NCBI RefSeq assembly: GCF_023243075.1
Contig: NZ_JALKFZ020000135.1
Coordinates: 1-34,236 of the forward strand
Source: Frankia sp. AiPa1
GTDB lineage: Bacteria > Actinomycetota > Actinomycetes > Frankiales > Frankiaceae
Reading direction: 5' to 3'
DNA length: 34,236 nt
Positions 14,465-22,635 of the stretch are shown in pieces. The notes below the pieces were generated by a model that did no database searches, was not told where the DNA came from, and saw only the letters and a list, made by a program, of their open reading frames with translations. Each line of letters starts with the position of its first letter. The first letter of the stretch is position 1. A program made the position numbers and the translations under genes.

Positions 14465-16845
14465 CAAGCGCGCCGGTGCGAACGGAACGGACCGGAAACG
14501 GCGGGCGCGCCGGCCGGGTGTACGACCGTTTACGCCGCCGCCGTGGGCTGGTGGTGGGTTGCCTGCTCCTCGGCGTCCTGGCCGGGGCGGCCGGCACCCT
14601 GCACATGCGGATGGACATGTCGTTCCGCCCGGTGTTCACCGGCGACGACCGGGAGCTGGCCCGCACGGCGGCGTTCGAGCGGACCTTCGGCGACCAGGGG
14701 TTCAACGACCTGGTGGTGATAGCGGACGTCGGCTCCGCGGCCGATCCGGCCACACTCGGCCAGGCGCACGCCCTCGCCGATCGGCTACGCGCTCTACCCC
14801 GGGTGACGCTGGTGCGTGACCCGCTGACGTTCCCCTTCTACGACCGCGCCGGTCGGCTGCATGCGGACGGTGTCGAGGGTGAGCTGGCCCGGGCCCGGAC
14901 AGCCGCCGAGCGACAGGCGGTGGTGGACGCGGTGCTCCAGTCCGCGCCGGCCCGACGCATCGTCTTCGGCGACGGCGGCCGGCAGGTCGCGGTCACCGCG
15001 AGTTTCGATATCCCGAACGCGTCCTTCTCGACCTGGCACAGCACGGTGGGCCAGGTCCGCGCGGTGGTGCGGACCTGGGGCCGGCAGACCGGGATCGCCA
15101 CCCAGGTCACCGGATATCCCGCCGTCGAACAGGTCTACGCGCACGAGGTTCTGGTCAGTGTGCTGCGCAGTATCGCTGTGCTGCTGGTCATCATGCTCGT
15201 CATCCTGTTCATCTATTTCCGCCGGATACCGGACGTGGTGACCTGCCTGGCGGGCGTCACGCTGTCGGTGCCGCTGGTGCTGGGCGTCATGACGCTGCTG
15301 GGTCAGCCGTTCTCCATCGTCAACAGCCAGGTGCTGACCCTGGTGCTCATTGTCGGCATCGCCGAGGCCCTGCATCACCAGCAGGAGTACCGGCGCCGGC
15401 GGGAGGCCGGCCGCGACCACCGGACGGCCAATCGCGAGGCGTTTACGATTCTGGCCTGGCCGGCGTTCATGACCGGCCTCGCCACGACCGCCGGCTTCGC
15501 CGCGCTCCTCACCGCGAAGATGACCGCGATCTCGTCGTTCGGACTGTCCACCGCACTGAGCGTCGTCATTGTTTACCTGGTTAACTGGCTGACCGTCCCG
15601 GCGCTGATCGACCTGTTCTACCGGAACACTCCGGCCACCGAATTCCGCCGTTTCGACACCTCGGCGACGGAGACCGTACTGCGCCGTGCCGACGGGCTGG
15701 TGCAGCGTCGCCCATGGACCGTGGTGACGGCGTTCGTGCTGGGCACGGCCGTTCTGGGACTTCTCGGCGCGACCGGCCTGAGCATCGACCAGAAAGTCAA
15801 CGAGGAACTGCCGAAAAGCCATCCGGCGGTCCGTGCGCAGGCCACCTACGAACGGCAGTTCGCCGGCTTTCTCGGCCCCCAGCTCACCATCACGCCGCGC
15901 GCCGGCACGGTGGTCGGGCTCCAGACACAGCTCGCCGCCCTGGTGAATCGGATCTGCGCGATGCCGCAGGTACGTTTCGTGGCGTCCCCGCTGGACCTGG
16001 TGGCGCAGCCACCGGCCACCGCGGGACGGGACGGGTCCGGCTGCGAGCGCCGGCCAGGCGACCTACGCGTCGCGTTGGCGGCCCGGCAGGGCCGGGCCGG
16101 GGCGGATATCCGCAGTTTCGCCGAGTCGGTGCTCAGCCAGTCCGGCGACGCGGCCGCGATCGTCATTCGGGTTCCGGACATCGGCACCGCCCGGTCACTG
16201 CCCTTCGCCCACCAGGTCCTGGCCGCGGCCAGGCAGTCCGTGCCCGACGCCGACGTGCGCCTCGTCGGCGAATGGTGGCTGGCCCAGCAGGGAATGCACA
16301 GCCTGTCGTTCGAGATGATGCTGTCCGCCGTCACGGCGCTCGCGCTGATCCTGCCGGTGATGTGGTTCGCCATCCGTGATCGGAGACTGTTTCTGGCCGG
16401 GATCGTGCCCACCGTGTTGCCGGTATTCGCCACCCTCGGCTTCATGGGCCTGACCCATATCACCGTCCGTATCGGGACCGCGATGATCCTGGCGATCGCG
16501 CTTGGCCTCGCCGCGGACGACACCATCCACCTGTCGGTGCGCATCGCTGACCGGGTCAGGGCGGGATCGGACCCGGCCAGCGCGGTGAACGCGACCCTGC
16601 TGCGCACCGGCCGGCCGGCGAGTTTCTCGTCGTACGTCCTCATCGGTGGCTTCGCGTCGATGATGGCCAGTTCGCTGGTGGCGCTTCGGGAGATGGGCAT
16701 GGTCGCGGCGTTCACCATGGCGTTCGCGCTCGCGACCGATCTGCTGCTCGGTCCGGCGCTTTACCTGTTGCTCGCTCGTGGCCGGAGCAGACGTGACCCG
16801 GTCCAGGCCGTTGCCGGGCCGCGACTCGAGAAGGTGGGAGTATGA
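14461..16845 (+). CDS. MMPL/RND-family lipid-type transporter
   Basis: This 794-residue membrane protein has two-fold RND symmetry. A first helix (about 30-48) and an extracellular loop precede a bundle of hydrophobic segments starting at LRSIAVLLVIMLVILFIYF. A second loop and a second bundle follow, starting near MMLSAVTALALILPVMWFAI. LGLAADDTIHLSVRI in the second half is the Asp-rich proton-relay segment of RND/MMPL proteins; the matching position in the first half reads VGIAEALHHQQEYR. Relatives move lipids and hydrophobic metabolites. The ATG at 14461 overlaps the upstream TGA (ATGA); a GTG at 14455 is an alternative. It probably exports the acylated product of this operon. Confidence 0.88.
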   Translation: MTSAPVRTERTGNGGRAGRVYDRLRRRRGLVVGCLLLGVLAGAAGTLHMRMDMSFRPVFTGDDRELARTAAFERTFGDQGFNDLVVIADVGSAADPATLGQAHALADRLRALPRVTLVRDPLTFPFYDRAGRLHADGVEGELARARTAAERQAVVDAVLQSAPARRIVFGDGGRQVAVTASFDIPNASFSTWHSTVGQVRAVVRTWGRQTGIATQVTGYPAVEQVYAHEVLVSVLRSIAVLLVIMLVILFIYFRRIPDVVTCLAGVTLSVPLVLGVMTLLGQPFSIVNSQVLTLVLIVGIAEALHHQQEYRRRREAGRDHRTANREAFTILAWPAFMTGLATTAGFAALLTAKMTAISSFGLSTALSVVIVYLVNWLTVPALIDLFYRNTPATEFRRFDTSATETVLRRADGLVQRRPWTVVTAFVLGTAVLGLLGATGLSIDQKVNEELPKSHPAVRAQATYERQFAGFLGPQLTITPRAGTVVGLQTQLAALVNRICAMPQVRFVASPLDLVAQPPATAGRDGSGCERRPGDLRVALAARQGRAGADIRSFAESVLSQSGDAAAIVIRVPDIGTARSLPFAHQVLAAARQSVPDADVRLVGEWWLAQQGMHSLSFEMMLSAVTALALILPVMWFAIRDRRLFLAGIVPTVLPVFATLGFMGLTHITVRIGTAMILAIALGLAADDTIHLSVRIADRVRAGSDPASAVNATLLRTGRPASFSSYVLIGGFASMMASSLVALREMGMVAAFTMAFALATDLLLGPALYLLLARGRSRRDPVQAVAGPRLEKVGV

Positions 16846-18704
16846 TCACCCAGCCTGGCCCGCTCGACGCCGGCCGGCAGCCGGTGACGGTGCGCTCTCT
16901 GCTGGTCGACACGGTGCGCGCTCACCCGGAGCGCCCGGCGATCACCTTCTACCGTCCGCCGACCCGGACTGGACGGCACCGAGGCGCCGGCTGGCAGACG
17001 TTGACCTGGCACGAGTTCGCCCACGTGCTGCTCGATGTGCTCGACTGGATCGAGCAGGACCTGGCCGGCGCCCGAACGGTGGCGATCCTCGCCGAGACCG
17101 ATGCCCGCTACCCGCTGGTGGAGCTGGCGCTGGGCCTGTCCGGCCGGGCCGTGCAGCCGCTGTATGTGACCTCCACCGACGAGGAACTGCATCGTGCCCT
17201 GCAGATCACGGGCGCCGACGCCCTGCTCGTGGGTCGCTCCCAGCGCGAGCGGGTGGACGCCGGGCGGGTGGGAGCGGGGCGGCCGGTCGTCGACCTGGAC
17301 AGCCTGGTCAGGCTGCCGGGCGACGCGGGGACGCCGCCGACCACACTCGCCGCGGACGTGGAGCCGTTCGACACCGCGGCCGTGCGAGTCCGGCTGGCCG
17401 CGCTGGCTGCCCGGCCGGCCGGCGCGGCGCTGCTCTATCTGCAGAGCACCGGCACCACCGGCCCGGCCCGGGTGATCGAGGTGTCCGAAGCGGCGATGAC
17501 CGCCTCGATCCTCGCGGTGCGTGACCAGACCACGGTGGCGTTTCCCAGGTTCCTGTCGTTCCTGCCGACCGCGCACATCTCCGAACGGCTGGTCACCCTG
17601 TATGTCTCGGTCGCGCTGGCCGGGCACACCTGGTACGGCGGCGGGCTCGAGACCCTCGCCGCCGACCTGGTGGCCTGCCGCCCGACGGTGCTGCTCGCCC
17701 CGCCGTTGGTGTACGACGCGATCCGCCAGCAGGCGCTGGCGACGGCGGCCGCCAGCGCGCCGGGCCGCCGGCTGGTCGCCGAGGTCCGGCGCACCGCCGA
17801 CGGCGCGCTGGCCAGCGGCCGGACCATGTCGACCAGGCGCCGGGCCGGCGCGAGGATCTTCGGTTGGCAGCTGCGCCGCCAGGCCGGCCTCGGCCGGGTC
17901 CAGGACGCCTTCGTCGGCACCGCGCCGGCGTCGGCCGACCTGATGGCCTGGTGGGAGGCGGTCGGGCTGCCGTTACGTGACGTCTATGGGCAGACCGAGG
18001 TGGCCGGGGCGACGTCGATCTCGAGCCGGCGCGGCGCCCCGTACGGAGCGGTCGGCCGCCCGCTGCACGGTGTCGAGGCCACACTCGACGACGGCGGCGA
18101 ACTCCTGGTCCGCAGCCCTTCGGCGTTCACCCGGTACGTCGCCGACGAGGCGGCGACCGCCCGCACGATGCCGGACGGGTGGCTGCGCACCGGCGACCGG
18201 GCCGTGATCCGCGACGACGGCGAGATCGTGCTGGTGGGACGGGTGCAGTCGCTGGTGACCGCCTCGGACGGCACCGTCGTCGACACGGGTGTGCTCGCGG
18301 CCCGCATCGCCGCCGAGTTCGGTCCGGCCGACGTGGTCCTGGCACCCGCTGCCGGTGACATCGGCAGGAATCTGTACCTGGCGGCCCACCCCGCCGGGCA
18401 GGACGAGCACACGCTGCGTGAGTCGGCGTGGCTGGACCCGGCGGCCGACGGTGACGCGCGCTGGGACCGGCTGGCCACGCTGCTGGCCGAGGCCGACCCC
18501 CACGCGGTGATCCGTGGCATGGCGCTGTTCGACGGAGCGTTCACGCTGTCCACCGGCGAGGTCGGGCCCACCGGTAAGACCCGCGGCTGGCGCATTCACC
18601 AGCTACGCCACCGCAACCTGCGGCCGCGGGATGCGATCGCGACACCTACGGCCCCCGAACCGGATCTCACCCCGGCCACGCCGGACGCCGATCACGGAGC
18701 CTGA
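16842..18704 (+). CDS. AMP-forming acyl ligase (long-chain acyl-CoA synthetase-like)
   Basis: This is a 620-residue member of the adenylate-forming superfamily. The P-loop-like motif is STGTTGPAR (202-210), with arginine where lysine is usual. YGQTE (382-386), RTGDR with the ribose-binding aspartate D452, a hinge region VGRVQSLV, and the catalytic lysine K579 in GPTGKTRG follow. The long form resembles FAA1-type long-chain fatty acyl-CoA synthetases. It activates a carboxylic acid as acyl-AMP and then a thioester, presumably feeding the acyltransferase or HDO enzyme of the operon. The ATG at 16842 overlaps the exporter stop (ATGA) and follows GGGAG. The C-terminal tail is Pro/Asp-rich. Confidence 0.88.
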   Translation: MITQPGPLDAGRQPVTVRSLLVDTVRAHPERPAITFYRPPTRTGRHRGAGWQTLTWHEFAHVLLDVLDWIEQDLAGARTVAILAETDARYPLVELALGLSGRAVQPLYVTSTDEELHRALQITGADALLVGRSQRERVDAGRVGAGRPVVDLDSLVRLPGDAGTPPTTLAADVEPFDTAAVRVRLAALAARPAGAALLYLQSTGTTGPARVIEVSEAAMTASILAVRDQTTVAFPRFLSFLPTAHISERLVTLYVSVALAGHTWYGGGLETLAADLVACRPTVLLAPPLVYDAIRQQALATAAASAPGRRLVAEVRRTADGALASGRTMSTRRRAGARIFGWQLRRQAGLGRVQDAFVGTAPASADLMAWWEAVGLPLRDVYGQTEVAGATSISSRRGAPYGAVGRPLHGVEATLDDGGELLVRSPSAFTRYVADEAATARTMPDGWLRTGDRAVIRDDGEIVLVGRVQSLVTASDGTVVDTGVLAARIAAEFGPADVVLAPAAGDIGRNLYLAAHPAGQDEHTLRESAWLDPAADGDARWDRLATLLAEADPHAVIRGMALFDGAFTLSTGEVGPTGKTRGWRIHQLRHRNLRPRDAIATPTAPEPDLTPATPDADHGA

Positions 18705-18766
18705 CGGGTGGGTAGGCCTGGGTCAGGTCTTGCGACGACGGGGCGGAATCTGGCCGGGAGGCGAGC

Positions 18767-19480
18767 ATGTGGGCAGGACGGGCGGGTCGGCGACCAGCCG
18801 GCGTCCACTGGTGGAGGGCCGTTGCGGTGGCGGCGTCGCTGGCGGTGCTCGCGGGCTGTGCCAGTGCGGGGCGGACCGGCGTGCGGGTCACCGGCGCGCC
18901 GGGCGGCCAGGTGACCCAGGTGGTCAACCTGGCTCCGGTCGACCGTCGTGGACAACCGGCGAGCGGCTGGACCGTCGACGGGAGCGATGACGATCCGGGC
19001 GCGCCGATCGACTGCGGCGACACCAGCCAGGCGTACCCGTCGCCGGCCGCGGTCAGCGGCGACATCTACTACTGTTCGCCCAGCGCCGCGTCCGCCGACA
19101 CCTGCTGGCCGACACCCCAGGCCCGCCGGATGCTCTGTCTGCGCGACCCGTACTCGCGCACGCTCACCAGGCTGACCGCCCAGTCGCTCGTCGCCAGGGT
19201 CTCCCCACCCAGGCACCCCGTCCCGCTCGCCCTGGTCCTCGCCAACGGAGACCGCTGCCGGCTGCGCGACGGCGGGGCCTGGAGTTCCCCGACCAGCCAG
19301 CCGAACTATGTCGGCTACTACTCCTGCGGCCCGCGTGACATCGTCTGGGCGCCGCAGCAGTCGACCACCGGGGGCATAGACCGGACCGGCAGCCGCTGGA
19401 CCGTCCTGGTCGGAGGCGTCACCGGCCCCCTGTCCACCGTCCCGGTCACGACGGCCGACTTCGCCACCACCGCTGCCTGA
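18767..19480 (+). CDS. Cysteine-rich hypothetical lipoprotein
   Basis: This 237-residue protein has a lipoprotein signal (VAVAASLAVLAGC, lipidated cysteine at 31). The mature part has several cysteines in DCGDTSQ, YYCSPS, DTCWPTP, LCLRDPY, DRCRLRDG and YSCGP, which suggests disulfide pairing outside the cell. The ATG at 18767 follows GGGAGG at good distance. It lies 62 nt after the ligase gene and is probably the last gene of that operon, so it could be an envelope partner of the MMPL exporter, as lipoproteins are for mycobacterial MmpL systems. I recognise no defined family. Confidence 0.75.
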   Translation: MWAGRAGRRPAGVHWWRAVAVAASLAVLAGCASAGRTGVRVTGAPGGQVTQVVNLAPVDRRGQPASGWTVDGSDDDPGAPIDCGDTSQAYPSPAAVSGDIYYCSPSAASADTCWPTPQARRMLCLRDPYSRTLTRLTAQSLVARVSPPRHPVPLALVLANGDRCRLRDGGAWSSPTSQPNYVGYYSCGPRDIVWAPQQSTTGGIDRTGSRWTVLVGGVTGPLSTVPVTTADFATTAA

Positions 19481-19987
19481 GCCACGCTTCCGCGCCGTCT
19501 TGTTCGAGAAAACATCACGAGTCGTGATGGCTCGTCATCACGAAATGTCGTTGGACATCGGGTCGTCCGCACCGCATGCTGACCCGTATGGCCCAGCTGA
19601 CCGGCGTGCTGCTCACGTGGTGTCGCTGGCTGGATTTTGCCCGCGGTCAGGCTGCCCTCTGTAGCTGACCTTCGCGGGGTCCTGATTCTCCTGGCGCGCC
19701 GCCGGTCGGCTGTGCGCCCTTTCTCTCGCTTTTCGTGATCGGCCGCTGCGTGGCCGGTGCCTTCTCAACGTATTGAAGGCACGTCTCGACCGCTGCCATC
19801 GACCCTCCCGTCTTCCTGTCATCCGTCATGCCCGTTTTTCCGTCCCCGCGGTCCGGCTGGCTGGCTCACGTATGCCTGTCGAGCCCGTCAGGGCTGCCGT
19901 GCCGAGTCGTAAGAAGGCGCCGCACGTCCTGCTGAACGTCTGAACCGTCCGAACCGGCCCCGTCAGACCAGGGAAGGAAACCGACAC
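19481..19987. other. 507-bp intergenic region before the monooxygenase operon
   Basis: The stretch holds the triple CATCACGA site near its left end, treated separately. A good ribosome-binding site (GGGAAGGAAAC, about 19971-19981) precedes the ATG at 19988. Two short frames starting at 19829 (35 codons) and 19872 (23 codons) could be leader peptides but lack ribosome-binding sites. No other gene is evident. Confidence 0.6.
19513..19543. promoter_or_regulatory. Triple CATCACGA half-site (operator-like palindrome or hairpin)
   Basis: CATCACGA (19513-19520) faces TCGTGATG (19522-19529) around a single G, forming a perfect 17-bp palindrome. A third CATCACGA follows at 19536-19543. The second and third copies can also pair as a hairpin with a 6-nt loop. 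The compact, phased layout suits a dimeric repressor such as a TetR- or GntR-type protein. The site lies 33 bp after the lipoprotein stop and about 445 bp before the monooxygenase operon. A terminator role is less likely because no T-tract follows. Confidence 0.5.
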
Positions 19988-21460
19988 ATGACCCGATCGC
20001 TGCATCTCGCGCTGAGTGCCTACGGCGTCGGCGGCCCCGGCCAGCACGGCCTGTGGAAAGACCCGCGGGTTCCGAAGAATGCCAGCATCGACATCGACTA
20101 CTACATCCGGCAGGCGAAGATCGCCGAGGCGGCGCTGTTCGACGCCTATTTCATCGTCGACAGCCAGTTCATCAACGCCACGTATCCGGCGCACTATCTC
20201 AGTCGGCTCGAACCCCTCACGCTGTTGTCCGCCGTCGCCACCCACACCCGCAACATCGGCCTGGTCGGCACCGCGAGTTCCACTTACAACTCGCCGTTCA
20301 ATCTGGCCCGCCGGTTCAGTTCCCTGGACCACATCAGCCGCGGCCGGGCCGGGTGGAACGTGGTCACGAGTTTCGACACCGGCACGGCCCGCAACTACGG
20401 CCTCGACGAGCATCTCGACTACCCGACCCGCTACGGTCGCGCGCTGGAGGCCGTCGAGGTGGTGCGCGGCCTGTGGGACTCCTACGAGGACGACGCGTTC
20501 CCCGCCGACGTCGAGCGGGGTGTCTTCCTCGACCCGACCCGGCTGCACTCGCTCGACCATGTCGGGGAGCACTTCCGGGTCGCCGGGCCGCTGAACCTGT
20601 CCCGCTCGCCGCAGGGCCAGCCGGTCATCTTCCAGGCCGGGGTATCCGAGGAGGGACGTGCCCTGGCCGCCCGAGTCGCCGAGGGCATCTACGCCCCCGG
20701 CGGGACGATCGAGGAGTCCCGGGCGTACTACCGTGACATCAAGACCCGCGCCGCCGCGCTCGGCCGCGACCCGCGGGGCGTGGTCATCCTCGTCGGGGCC
20801 AGCCCGGTCGTCGCCGACAGCGACGAGAATGCCTACCGGCTGTCCCGGGACATCTTCGATGCCGACAACGACTTCGACCGCAAGCTGGGCTTTCTCGGCC
20901 GTGCCTTCGGCGCCTACGACTTCGGCCAGCACGACCTGGATGCCCCCTTCCCCGACGTCGAGCATCTGGCCGAGCGCGGCGGGCGCACCCGCGGCCTGGA
21001 GATCGTGCGGCAGGCCCGCCAGGAGGGGCTCACCCTGCGCGAGGTCGTGGAGACGGTGACCGAATACTCGCCGTCGCCGTTCACCGGCGCCCCCGACACC
21101 GTCGCCGACGTCATCGAGCAGTGGTTCCTCACCGACGCGGCCGACGGCCTCAACCTGCGCTTTCGGACCCTGGAGGAGCTGGAGCGCTTCACCGCCGACG
21201 TGGTGCCGCTGCTCCAGCGACGTGGACTGTTTCGCACCGAGTACGACAGCGACACCCTGCGCGGCAACCTTGGCCTGCCGATCCCGGCCAACCGGCACAC
21301 CGTCCTGCGGGAGCACCGGGCGGCACCTGCGGGGTCCCCCGCGCCCGCGCGGCCGCTTCCCGTTCCCGCGCCCGCGCCCGCGCGGCCTCCCGCGCCCGCG
21401 ACGGCCCAGAGTGCCTCCCGGCCGGTAGCCTCCCGGCCGGTGGAGGGGGCGGTCCAATGA
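19988..21460 (+). CDS. NtaA/SnaA/DszA-type FMN-dependent LLM monooxygenase
   Basis: This 490-residue flavin monooxygenase has the features of the NtaA/SnaA/DszA branch: WKDPRVPKNASIDIDYYI near the N-terminus, GLVGTASSTYNSPFNLARRF (about 94-113), DHISRGRAGWNVVTSFD and PVIFQAGVSEEGRALAA. These two-component enzymes use FMNH2 from a separate reductase to oxidise amines, sulfides or sulfones. The catalytic part is normal in length, but a 45-50 residue Ala/Pro tail of low complexity follows. The ATG at 19988 has a strong ribosome-binding site. It overlaps the next LLM gene by ATGA and heads the operon that carries the ABC importer. The substrate is unknown; organosulfur or amine scavenging is likely. 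Confidence 0.9.
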   Translation: MTRSLHLALSAYGVGGPGQHGLWKDPRVPKNASIDIDYYIRQAKIAEAALFDAYFIVDSQFINATYPAHYLSRLEPLTLLSAVATHTRNIGLVGTASSTYNSPFNLARRFSSLDHISRGRAGWNVVTSFDTGTARNYGLDEHLDYPTRYGRALEAVEVVRGLWDSYEDDAFPADVERGVFLDPTRLHSLDHVGEHFRVAGPLNLSRSPQGQPVIFQAGVSEEGRALAARVAEGIYAPGGTIEESRAYYRDIKTRAAALGRDPRGVVILVGASPVVADSDENAYRLSRDIFDADNDFDRKLGFLGRAFGAYDFGQHDLDAPFPDVEHLAERGGRTRGLEIVRQARQEGLTLREVVETVTEYSPSPFTGAPDTVADVIEQWFLTDAADGLNLRFRTLEELERFTADVVPLLQRRGLFRTEYDSDTLRGNLGLPIPANRHTVLREHRAAPAGSPAPARPLPVPAPAPARPPAPATAQSASRPVASRPVEGAVQ

Positions 21461-22533
21461 CCAGTCCGGCTCCGGCCACACAGCGGCCGCGGTTCCGGCT
21501 CGGCTTCCTCACCCACGTCGAGGGGCACGGCGACGCGAGGGCTACCTACCGGCACGCCCAGGAACTCTTCGTCGCCGCCGACGAGCTCGGCTTCGACGTC
21601 GGCTGGGTGGCCCAGCATCACGTCCCGCTGCTCGGCGGCGGGCTGCCGTCGCCGTGGACGTTCCTCGCCCACGCCGCCGCGCTGACCCGGCGCATTCGCC
21701 TCGCCACCGCGATCACCATCCTGCCGCTGGAGGATCCGGTCCGCCTTGCCGAGGACGTCTCGGTCGTCGACACGCTCAGCGGTGGCCGGGTGGAGCTCGG
21801 GGTCGGCAGCGGCGCCAGCGAGCTGGAGTACGCCGTGTTCGGCCGGGACGTGGCGCGCCGCCGGGAGCTGACCAGCGAGGGTCTGGCGGTGCTGCGCCGG
21901 GCGCTCGCGAACGAGGAGGTCGGCGCGCCGGGCTTCACCATCCAGCCGCCGGTCGGTGACTTCACCGACCGGATCTGGCAGGGCGTCTTCAGCGAGGCCG
22001 GGGCCCGGCACGCGGCGCGGTCAGGCTCCAACCTGCTGCTCAACCGCGCCACCTACGGCCACGACGCGCCCACCGACGAGGTGCAGCGGCCGTGGGCCGA
22101 CGCCTACCTCGACGCCTGGGACCAGCCGCACGCGCCGCGTGTCGGGCTGTCCCGGTTCGTCTTCCCGGCGGCTGACCGGCGCACGAGCGTGGCCCTGATC
22201 GGCGCGGACGTGCTCGCCGCGGCGCGGCACTTCGCCGAGCGCGGCGCCTTTCCGAAGGACATCGACACCGCCGAGGCCCTGCGCCGTTTCCACAGCTTCC
22301 ACGGGCATCCCGAAGAGATCGTCTCCGAGTTGCGGCGGGAGAAGGTGCTGCCGGTCGCCACCGACCTGATCACCCAGTTCAACCCCGCGATCATCGAGCA
22401 CGACACGGCCATCCGGGCCCTCGAGCTCATCGCCACCGAGGTCGCGCCGGCCCTGGGCTGGACACCGGCACCTCCGGCGGATCCCGCGTCCCCGTCCGTG
22501 CCGACGGTCGAGCCATCGGTGGCGGGAGTCTGA
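21457..22533 (+). CDS. LLM-class flavin-dependent oxidoreductase 2
   Basis: This 358-residue luciferase-like protein shows FRLGFLTHVEGHGD, VAQHHVPLLGGGLPSPW, IRLATAITILPLEDPVRLAE and LSGGRVELGVGSGASELEY, the usual flavin-pocket and barrel landmarks. The ATG at 21457 overlaps the preceding stop (ATGA) and follows GGAGGGGG. Together with the first and third LLM enzymes it suggests sequential oxidations of an imported compound, or parallel activity on related substrates. The C-terminus is a short Pro-rich tail. Confidence 0.88.
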   Translation: MTSPAPATQRPRFRLGFLTHVEGHGDARATYRHAQELFVAADELGFDVGWVAQHHVPLLGGGLPSPWTFLAHAAALTRRIRLATAITILPLEDPVRLAEDVSVVDTLSGGRVELGVGSGASELEYAVFGRDVARRRELTSEGLAVLRRALANEEVGAPGFTIQPPVGDFTDRIWQGVFSEAGARHAARSGSNLLLNRATYGHDAPTDEVQRPWADAYLDAWDQPHAPRVGLSRFVFPAADRRTSVALIGADVLAAARHFAERGAFPKDIDTAEALRRFHSFHGHPEEIVSELRREKVLPVATDLITQFNPAIIEHDTAIRALELIATEVAPALGWTPAPPADPASPSVPTVEPSVAGV

Positions 22534-22635
22534 TCCGGACCGGAGATGTTCGTCGTATTTCCCTGCGTTCTGGGTCCGCGTCAGTACGACTACTGCGGGC
22601 CTGCTCTCGTGATGAAAAGCTGAGGGATTCCTGGA

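Noticed and set aside
19829..19936. Possible 35-codon leader peptide ending in Arg-rich and Cys residues upstream of the LLM operon
   Set aside because: It resembles Cys-containing leader peptides upstream of some actinomycete sulfur genes, but it lacks a ribosome-binding site and no attenuator structure could be shown.
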